This document shows positions 57,416 through 64,000 of a stretch of DNA of 64,000 nucleotides, in pieces. The DNA is from Diatrype stigma. Lineage: Eukaryota; Ascomycota; Sordariomycetes; Xylariales; Diatrypaceae. The notes beneath the pieces are model-generated. The model did no database searches and had not been told where the DNA came from. It saw nothing but the letters and a program-made list of their open reading frames with translations. A program made the position numbers and the translations under genes. How positions within the stretch are numbered: the first letter of the stretch is position 1; each line of letters begins with the position of its first letter. Location of the stretch: contig JAKJXP020000007.1 in the NCBI GenBank assembly GCA_022225965.2, positions 248,001 through 312,000 on the forward strand, written 5' to 3'.

Positions 57416-58855
57416 ATGAACTCGCCGCAAAAAGAAGTTATTGGCAAAAGGCTGAAGCGCAGCAAAGCCATATCTCATGAGCAGAAGAAGAACCCGAACC
57501 CGAACCCGATCGAGACCGCGCTGATCGCCTGGTGGGAGACCCTTCCGCTTCTGCTCCGCGAGCGGCACGCGCATGATCGCGATCAGCTCGTCGCCCAGGC
57601 GCCGAAGCGATGGACCGTGTACGAGCCGATGGCACTGCTGCCCACGGGCGCCTTCGGATCGGCGGCGTGGCGCGCGGTCCTAGAAGGTGAGGGTGAGGAA
57701 GGGGAGGAGCACGCCAATCGGCTGTGGAGGGGCATCTTGGCGGAGATCTCGAAGAGGCAGAAGGCATCGCCTCTCACGCACCTCGCCGTCAACGAGGGCA
57801 TCCCGCTCCACCACCACCCCACTGCGCGGGATGCTGCAAATAGCAACGGCAACGGCAACGGCAACAGCAACAGCAACATCCTACGCAGCCCCAGCGGCCT
57901 GCGCATGCTCTACGGGGACTTCGGCCCCTCCACCATCCCCGCCTCGGACGGCAGCGGCGGCAGCCCGTCGGAAGCCGATTTCGCGGCCGCATTCTGGGTG
58001 TCGACGCGCCAGAACGGCATCTTCCAGACCTGGGCGCCGCGGTGGACCATGTTCAGCCGGGGCAACGTGAAGGAGAAGGCGCGTCTGCTCGATTTCCACA
58101 ACAGCAGCAATAGCAGCCGCCGCCAACCATCATCACCATCAGAAGAAGAGCACAGGACCCGGGAGGTGCCGGCCGCCCGTCTGCGGCGGAAGTGCGCCGT
58201 CGACCTCTACGCCGGCATCGGGTACTTCATGTTCTCGTACGCGCGCCTGGGCATGCGCGTGCTGTGCTGGGAGCTGAACCCGTGGAGCGTGGAGGGGCTG
58301 CGGCGCGGCGCTCGGGGCAACGGGTGGAGCGTCCGGGTCGTGCAGGGCGAGGAGCTAGTATCGTCATCGGCTTCGTCGTGGTCGTCGTCTTCTTCGACAA
58401 CAACATCGATGGAAGAGAATCTTGCGGGCGGCGCCGAGCAGATCGTCGTTTTCCTCGAGGATAACGCGCGCGCTGCCAGGCGGGTCGCCGCGCTACAACG
58501 ACGGGGTGGCGGCGGTGGTGATGGTGGTGGCGGCGGCGATATACCGCCCTCACTGGATGTGCTCCATGTCAACTGCGGGCTGCTGCCGGCGAGCGATGCG
58601 TCGTGGAAGGGCGCTTGGGACATCGTCGGCGAATCTGAGCAGTCGTGGCTGCACCTGCATGAGAACGTGGGGGTGGCGGATATCGAGAGGAGGAAAGGAG
58701 AGATCGAGCGATGGTTCGGGGAGTTGGCGGAGAGAGATGGTGGCCACAAGGCGGTGTACGTGGAGCATGTCGAGCAGGTCAAGACGTTCGCGCCCGGGGT
58801 ATGGCACTGCGTGTTTGATTTATACATCAGAAATAGATCCAATAACATTACATAG
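57416..58855 (+). CDS. tRNA wybutosine-synthesising protein 2 (TYW2/Trm12)
   Basis: Single exon, 479 residues from the ATG at 57416. The methyltransferase-fold core reads RWTMFSRGNVKEKARLL (about residues 209-225), then CAVDLYAGIGYFMFSYARLG (260-279), WELNPWSVEGLRRGA and a late ENVGVADIERRKGEIERWFG, the arrangement of TYW2. The enzyme transfers the aminocarboxypropyl group of S-adenosylmethionine to the modified guanosine at position 37 of tRNA-Phe in wybutosine synthesis. Three low-complexity insertions (Asn/Gly/Ser, Ser and Gly runs) interrupt the conserved blocks. An upstream ATG at 57323 adds 31 poorly conserved residues and was not preferred. Confidence 0.9.
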   Translation: MNSPQKEVIGKRLKRSKAISHEQKKNPNPNPIETALIAWWETLPLLLRERHAHDRDQLVAQAPKRWTVYEPMALLPTGAFGSAAWRAVLEGEGEEGEEHANRLWRGILAEISKRQKASPLTHLAVNEGIPLHHHPTARDAANSNGNGNGNSNSNILRSPSGLRMLYGDFGPSTIPASDGSGGSPSEADFAAAFWVSTRQNGIFQTWAPRWTMFSRGNVKEKARLLDFHNSSNSSRRQPSSPSEEEHRTREVPAARLRRKCAVDLYAGIGYFMFSYARLGMRVLCWELNPWSVEGLRRGARGNGWSVRVVQGEELVSSSASSWSSSSSTTTSMEENLAGGAEQIVVFLEDNARAARRVAALQRRGGGGGDGGGGGDIPPSLDVLHVNCGLLPASDASWKGAWDIVGESEQSWLHLHENVGVADIERRKGEIERWFGELAERDGGHKAVYVEHVEQVKTFAPGVWHCVFDLYIRNRSNNIT

Positions 58856-59041
58856 CAGTAGTTTGTACAGTCCCCAATCGGGTATCCTATCCTAGGTACC
58901 TCATCCCATACATCGTGACTCGTGTACGCCCAAGAATCCAGCCTGCCAGCCAAAGCCCCCCGGTCTCCGGTCCCCGGCCCCCGCCCAGTCGTAACATTAT
59001 TATGATTATTAAGTCAGCCAGCCTCCAGCCCCGTCGACGAT

Positions 59042-59716
59042 TCAACCGCCCCGCCTGAACTTGCTCGGTATGTTCTCCTCGACGATAGCCTGCTTGGACA
59101 TCTCCTCGAGCCGGATCTCCTCGTCCTCGAGCTGCTCGTGCTTCTTGAAGTGCTCGATGTCCTCGGGGTGGGTCAGGTCCTCGAGGCGGGTGTTCTCGTC
59201 GTGGTACTTCTCCCAGTGGTGGATCTCGTACTCGTACTCGTCGTCGCCGTGGTGGCCGGGCCCGGTCTGCATGTCGGGCAGGGCCTTGCCGCTGTCGACG
59301 AAGGCCTGCAGCTCGTCGCGCGTCACGACGCCGTCCCGGTTGGCGTCGAGCAAGGACATCAGCGCCCGCTGCACCTCGTCCCGCCGCGACTGCGGCATGT
59401 CCTTGTTCGACTCGTCCATCAGCCCGTACGTGCGCAGGATCTCCTCGGGCTCCCAGTTGCCGTCGCTGTCGAAGTCGTGCAGCGCGAAGAAGGACGAGGC
59501 GTCGAAGTCGGTGATGTGGTGCTCCTCTGCGGGCGCCAAAGGCAAGTCAGTCACACTGCCAGCTTGTCACATCAAGCCGTGTCACGACGTACCGGCCATG
59601 TGCTTCGTCATCCAGTCTGCGTTGTCATCCACCATAGGCTTCTGCGACCCGCCATGGTCGCCGTGAGCGATAGCCTGGCAGAACAGCCCGGCAGCGACTA
59701 GTATCGTACAACGCAT
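59042..59716 (-). CDS. Secretory-pathway EF-hand protein, Ssp120/nucleobindin-like
   Basis: Exons 59716-59593 and 59526-59042 (202 residues), spliced as HMA|EEHHITDFD. Residues 1-18 form a signal peptide (MRCTILVAAGLFCQAIAHG). Two canonical calcium-binding loops are intact: Asp59-Glu70 (DFDSDGNWEPEE) and Asp102-Glu113 (DANRDGVVTRDE). The following Glu/His-rich helix (HPEDIEHFKKHEQLEDEEIR) matches the nucleobindin-like layout of yeast Ssp120, which works with a cargo receptor in ER-Golgi traffic. Whether it is retained or secreted cannot be told; no HDEL-type signal ends the protein (FRRGG). Confidence 0.85.
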
Positions 59717-60458
59717 GGTGGGAGGTACGGTGGTTTTCCGTTGTACAATCGAGTGTATGATCAAGCACACAGTCAAACAGGAAGGGACCGAGATCAGACT
59801 TTAGAGCAATTGACTGTTGACTGAGGTCGGGCGTGGAGGAAAGTGCGCCAGGGAGCAAGATCCAATCCTTGAAAACGATGACAGCAGAGTCGTAGTAGGT
59901 ATGTATGTACTATATGTATGTACTATATGTATGTACGTACGTAGGTATGTACGTAGAAACACTCCCCTGAAAGATGATATCAGTGGTGGTTGATCCGGCA
60001 ATCTGTGCACCTGCAGCAATCCATTGGTTCCGTCTGCAGGGGCTATAGCCGCTAAATCCAGTATGGCTCAGGGATCCATCAACGATACTTACCTAGGTAA
60101 GCAGGCGGGTAGGTATGTATGTAAGTACATCATTCTCATGCGCTCATCTGCAGGAACAAAGCAAAAGGAGGTACCATTGCAACAATTGGCGATTTCCATA
60201 TCCAGAGGGCATCGATAAATCACCACTTCCGCATCCGTTCAACTTTATCATCGCCAATCAATCGCAAGTTGGGAACACCCTATCCGAGACATTTTGCGCA
60301 GAGGGCAGCGGGCTGAATCACCACGTGGCTTGGCGTCTCATCCCATCCTGCGGTCTAGATCGGACGCGCTTACCTGGACGCGGTCTCATTCGTTCACGCT
60401 CAGGAAGTGTCTGTATTTATATTTTGCATAGATTTATATCTACGAGACCTCTGTCAGG
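59717..60458. other. Intergenic between divergent genes
   Basis: Contains GTATGTACTATAT/TACGTA repeats (about 59896-59960), one TACCTAGGTA palindrome at 60090-60099 and the promoter of ORC6. No coding frame. Confidence 0.6.
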
Positions 60459-61658
60459 ATGAGTCGCGCCTTGGAGAACGATCTGTTCTCCCTCCTACCT
60501 ACATACTCACAAGCCCTCCCTCAACCGCTTGTGGAGCTAGCATCGTCTCTGCTCACCCAGTCCCGCCATAGGGCTAGCACCCTCAAGCAGGAGGAAGAGA
60601 TCGCCAGAGCGTATGCCTGCTGCCATATCGCATGCGAGCGGTTGAAGATCTCGCTCGATCTTCCCGCTATCCACCCGCGGCCGCCGGTTCCTCCCAGGGT
60701 CTATCACAGATTATACACCCACCTGGACAAGATCCTACCCGCGAATGCCGGCAGAGGAGCGAGGACCCCGAGCTCTAAGCTGCGAGGCACGGCCGCTCTG
60801 GGAAGCGGCCAGCGGACACCATCTCGGGCCACACCTACCAAGGAAGCATCCCTCGCCCAATTCCGATCTCCCGCCCGGAGGGGCGACGGTACTCCGACGA
60901 AATCTACCGGCAAGCCACCTGCCATAGCTGTCAAGAGGAAAGCTGGAGGCGCAGCCAGCGCGTTGCCGGGATGGATACGCCCGACCGTTCAGTTCTTGTG
61001 CAAAGAGCTAGACGAAGAGCGCATCGGCAAGACGGTGTTGGCAGGTATGCAGACCATCGCGGCACCGCATGGACAGCCTACCAAGGACGAGTGGGTGAAC
61101 GAGCACCTGACGCCGCTACTCGCCGCTGTCTACTTCCTCGTCGCTGCTGAGCTCCATAGTTTCGAGCACAGCGGGGAAGAAGGCGACAGCTCCATGGTAG
61201 CTGCGCGCATGCTGAAGCGTCTGCTGAAGCCCATGCTGAAAACGCTGGAGCGGGCGCCGGCGGAGATCACGGTCAGGGACATGGACGAGGACGAGCTCTG
61301 GATCGGCTGGACGGACACCGGGCCCAAGGACTTCGAAGCCGCCATGCACAAGGTGAAGGAGAGCGGGTGGCAGAACGGCCACTGGTTCACGACCATCAAG
61401 AATCTTGCCAGAACCAGCGACTCGGACGAGGCCGAGGCCGAGGCCGAGGACGACGATGTGCAGATGGAGGATGCGGATGGTAGGGTCAGCGAGAAGCTTC
61501 ACCTCCAGAAGGGAGATAGCATGTTCCAGAGCAGATGGGTCATGACGGATAAGAAGAGGGGGGAGTACCGTGCTTGGAAGGAGGAGATGATGCAGCGGAT
61601 CGAGGAGGCTGCTGAGAAGCGACAGGGAGGTAGTGCGGCAGTCGATACCGCAGAGTAA
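60459..61658 (+). CDS. ORC6: Origin recognition complex subunit 6
   Basis: Single exon, 399 residues. The N-terminal cyclin-like domain (LPQPLVELASSLLTQSRHRA, EEIARAYACCHIACERLKIS) and the second cyclin-like region (PGWIRPTVQFLCKELDEERI) flank a Thr/Pro/Lys-rich linker with several TP and SP sites (SGQRTPSRATPTK) of the type phosphorylated by CDK. Conserved fungal ORC6 C-terminal elements follow (WQNGHWFTTIKNLARTS and an acidic stretch). ORC6 loads MCM helicase at replication origins, and CDK sites on it limit re-replication. Length and layout fit the fungal family. Confidence 0.9.
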   Translation: MSRALENDLFSLLPTYSQALPQPLVELASSLLTQSRHRASTLKQEEEIARAYACCHIACERLKISLDLPAIHPRPPVPPRVYHRLYTHLDKILPANAGRGARTPSSKLRGTAALGSGQRTPSRATPTKEASLAQFRSPARRGDGTPTKSTGKPPAIAVKRKAGGAASALPGWIRPTVQFLCKELDEERIGKTVLAGMQTIAAPHGQPTKDEWVNEHLTPLLAAVYFLVAAELHSFEHSGEEGDSSMVAARMLKRLLKPMLKTLERAPAEITVRDMDEDELWIGWTDTGPKDFEAAMHKVKESGWQNGHWFTTIKNLARTSDSDEAEAEAEDDDVQMEDADGRVSEKLHLQKGDSMFQSRWVMTDKKRGEYRAWKEEMMQRIEEAAEKRQGGSAAVDTAE

Positions 61659-62537
61659 TGACAATTTACTACAGGGGGCATGGGAAGGTGGAGCGAGACC
61701 CCTATTAGGTAAATAACCACCAGAGTCACGTCCGTTCTGTCAACCAAGCCAGCAAGCATACCTAATACAGGGGTATACGAACTACATCTCGATCTATGCA
61801 CAGTAGTCGACATCGACTGAGATCTATTGGCGATACATCCAATGCCTCTAGACACTATCCAGATGGTCTTGTGCAGTGATTGTCGTCAATCTAGGTGGTT
61901 GATTGGATGAAAATCGTGGGGTAGCGGCAGATGTGACGTCTGACTAAAGCTAAAATGCCGGGTGTATTCGTCGGGTTTTTATCGTTTTTGGGATTCATGA
62001 CTCTTTGAGGAGCTACATATGTAGGTAGTTAAATGTAGGTAGTTAACTACCTAGTACCTTGACTACACACATCGGGTCACCAGATTCAATGAATGTCACG
62101 GAATATCGAGCTCAAGCTCAAGCTCAAGCTCAAGCTCAAGCTGGACTCTAGAGCTCATTGCCAAAATTGGCATACCCAAAGTAGTTTCTGGTAGTAGGTA
62201 GATGGTCAGTCGCACCTTCCAACCCACGTTCTACCGGTAGGTATCATGATGACGTGCCATTTCTGAACTGCTCTACACATACTTACATACATACCTACTT
62301 ATCTTACCTTACCTGGGCAGGTACGTATGAGGTTTGATCAAAGGCAAAATATATGAAGCCCGCAACTTCCGATCGGTGCTGCTTTCTTTGTTATTACAAC
62401 CTCCCAACAACATCACGTAGATTGGCTTTGACAATCCTTGTAACCTACCCACCTACCTGCCCACATACCTCCTTATCGTCAAGACCTAGAAGAAGTACCA
62501 AACACCGAAACCCAAGAGCATCAATTCCACACCGGCA
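61659..62537. other. Intergenic with an AGCTCA array
   Basis: Contains the AGCTCA tandem repeat (62109-62142) and several TACCTA-type motifs; upstream flank of the next gene. No coding frame. Confidence 0.55.
62109..62142. repeat. AGCTCA tandem repeat
   Basis: Almost six exact copies of AGCTCA. Confidence 0.95.
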
Positions 62538-63221
62538 ATGTCGACGGGTGGTGCAGGAGCCGATTCCGGCCGTCTCTACAAGTACGGCACATCCGGCGCC
62601 GGAGCCTCCTCCAACGGCGACCTCACCGAAGAGCAAGCCCGAGAGATCAACGCCCGCTATGTACGTCACGCCACGTCACTACTTGGCTGATGGAACACCC
62701 TCTCGTGCCACAACTAGCCGGAATCCCCCTCCCCCCTTCCTTTTCCGCTTCTCCGTTATCATAATGCTAACACAAAAGCCTCTACTTCACAACAGAGGGG
62801 AACCGATAAAGCAAGCAAGAGCAGCAGCAGCAGCGGCGGCGGCGGCATCCTGAACTCGCTCAAGGAAGCCCTGAGACCGGGCGACAGCAGACGACCCGGA
62901 GGCGCAGCGGGAAAAGCGGAAGACCGCACGGGCCGCCGCCAGCAGCACGGCGGCATCGCCGAGACAGTGCAGCCGGGCAAGCGAGACAACTACCACGACA
63001 ACGACAGCAAGAACAACGGTGGCAGTGGCAGTGGAAGTGGCGCCCGCCGCGGCATCATGGGCACAGTGAAGCAAGCTCTCGGCGGCCGAGACCGCGCCCA
63101 CGCCCACGCCCACGCCCCCGAGAGCTACCGCGACGCGACGGGCAGCAGCGCCGGGGCGTTCGGCTCCTCACACAAGCGGGAAGCCCCGCCCAAGGGGGCC
63201 GTAAGGCGGGGAGATAGGTAG
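62538..63221 (+). CDS. Small disordered Gly/Ser/Arg-rich protein
   Basis: Exons 62538-62660 and 62796-63221 (182 residues); the intron has a GTACGT donor and ATGCTAACAC branch. The first exon encodes RLYKYGTSGAGASS and TEEQAREINARY; the second has a Ser/Gly run, GGILNSLKEALRPG, later RGIMGTVKQALGGRDR, and a HAHAHA stretch. The two similar blocks (LNSLKEALRPG and MGTVKQALGGR) look like a repeated short amphipathic helix. No domain is recognised; predicted largely disordered. Family unknown. Confidence 0.6.
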
Positions 63222-64000
63222 TAGTAGCGAGAAGCTCGGCGGGTTTTGAGACCGTGCCGCTGAGGGAGGAAGGGAGGAAGGGAGGGAGAGAGGGAGAGAT
63301 GGTGTTGGGCGTTGGGAGTCGCTAATCAATGGCTGGCTAGGTAATTTGATCAACGCACGAGAGAGAGAGTGTGTGTGTGTTGCCTTCAGCGGCACTGTCC
63401 AGGGTCGTAGGAATCCTACGAGGGAGGGGAACTGAAACTGAATGCATGGATGAGGACGAATGGATGACTCACGACTACTCGATGAATTCTAGTTTGGGGG
63501 TTGAAGGAAGGCGTTAGGTAGTTACTAAGTAGTTAGTAAGTTGGTTTTGATTCCTTTCACGAATGAAGGCAGTGATCAATCTGTACTGCCTACAGTAAAC
63601 CTTGGACTATACCCCTTTTCGGGGACATTGCCTATATATGTGGAGCATCGTTCAAGTGTTTTAGGCTACGAGAGCTACTACTTTCTCACCAACCTTACCT
63701 TGATTGTAGTTAGTTAGTTAGTTAGTCTGGTATGCATGTTACTTGACCACGCACTCCGCTTAATATCAGACGATATTATTAGGCGGAATCAGGTGGTAGT
63801 TAGTTAGTTAAGTTAGTTTGTCTGATACTGCCTTGAACGTGGGGAACTTTGTCATCCTTCCCTTGCGGCGCCTTCTGTATACCTACTAACACGCCCCCTA
63901 TATTTCATGCAGCCCTACGGCGCATCGCGCACCGCCTGCTTGGATCAAACCAACGTCTTTTATGTACTTTGGTTCTATGTACCCAAGTACCCTGACAACG
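63222..64000. other. Intergenic to window end
   Basis: Contains GGGAGAGAGGGA and GAGAGTGTGTGTG runs and TTAGTTAG repeats near 63705 and 63800. No supported frame. Confidence 0.55.

Overview
The window is nuclear DNA of a filamentous ascomycete, most probably a Sordariomycete. Support: protein genes with short introns (about 50-260 nt) carrying GTAAGT/GTACGT-type donors and CTAAC branch sites 10-25 nt before the acceptor; fungal families such as a HET-domain protein, DAD1 of the DASH complex, a Rho4-type GTPase with a long N-terminal extension, a GH72 relative and a Dal5-type permease; many TACCTA/GGTA microsatellites; and relic reading frames broken only by transition-type stop codons, as repeat-induced point mutation (RIP) would leave. 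No CRISPR array, bacterial operon, rRNA or confident tRNA gene was seen.

Layout. 1-2085: 3' part of a dysferlin-domain peroxin. 2.1-7.0 kb: decayed segment with an SPX-domain relic, an ankyrin relic, a perfect foldback hairpin and GGTA repeats. 7.05-10.1 kb: PP6/Sit4-type phosphatase with a large acidic insertion, and DAD1. 11.4-14.3 kb: Rho4 GTPase, divergent from elongin C. 15.6-20.6 kb: Dal5-type MFS permease with a nested (twin) intron, a probable relic, and a HET protein. 20.9-26 kb: DUF1996 secreted protein and the RNA lariat debranching enzyme Dbr1. 28.4-29.3 kb: F-box/ankyrin protein. 32.6-39.9 kb: a GH72-like protein lacking signal peptide and catalytic acid/base, an alpha/beta hydrolase, an Rpr2/Snm1-type RNase P/MRP subunit, and ZPR1. 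42-47.6 kb: acyltransferase relic, PAF-acetylhydrolase-like lipase, Gfo/Idh/MocA oxidoreductase, and a small cysteine-free secreted protein. 47.6-54 kb: mostly gene-poor, with one tiny Cys-rich-tailed protein and a relic with a Gly-rich tail. 54.1-63.2 kb: amidohydrolase, an uncharacterised Cys-motif protein, TYW2/Trm12, an Ssp120-like EF-hand protein, ORC6 and a disordered Gly/Ser-rich protein.

Functionally the window is a mix of conserved housekeeping genes (phosphatase, kinetochore, RNA processing, translation-linked, replication) and accessory genes (HET, secreted proteins, transporter, hydrolases). Neighbours do not form an obvious pathway or biosynthetic cluster. The most notable observations are the twin intron in the permease gene (about 17245-17512), the apparently cytosolic and catalytically impaired GH72-like protein (32650-34539), seven exact copies of a 10-bp palindrome confined to intergenic DNA, and relics interrupted only by C:G-to-T:A-type stops. 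Intron boundaries were chosen by reading-frame continuity, splice consensus and family similarity recalled from knowledge; no search or transcript data were available.
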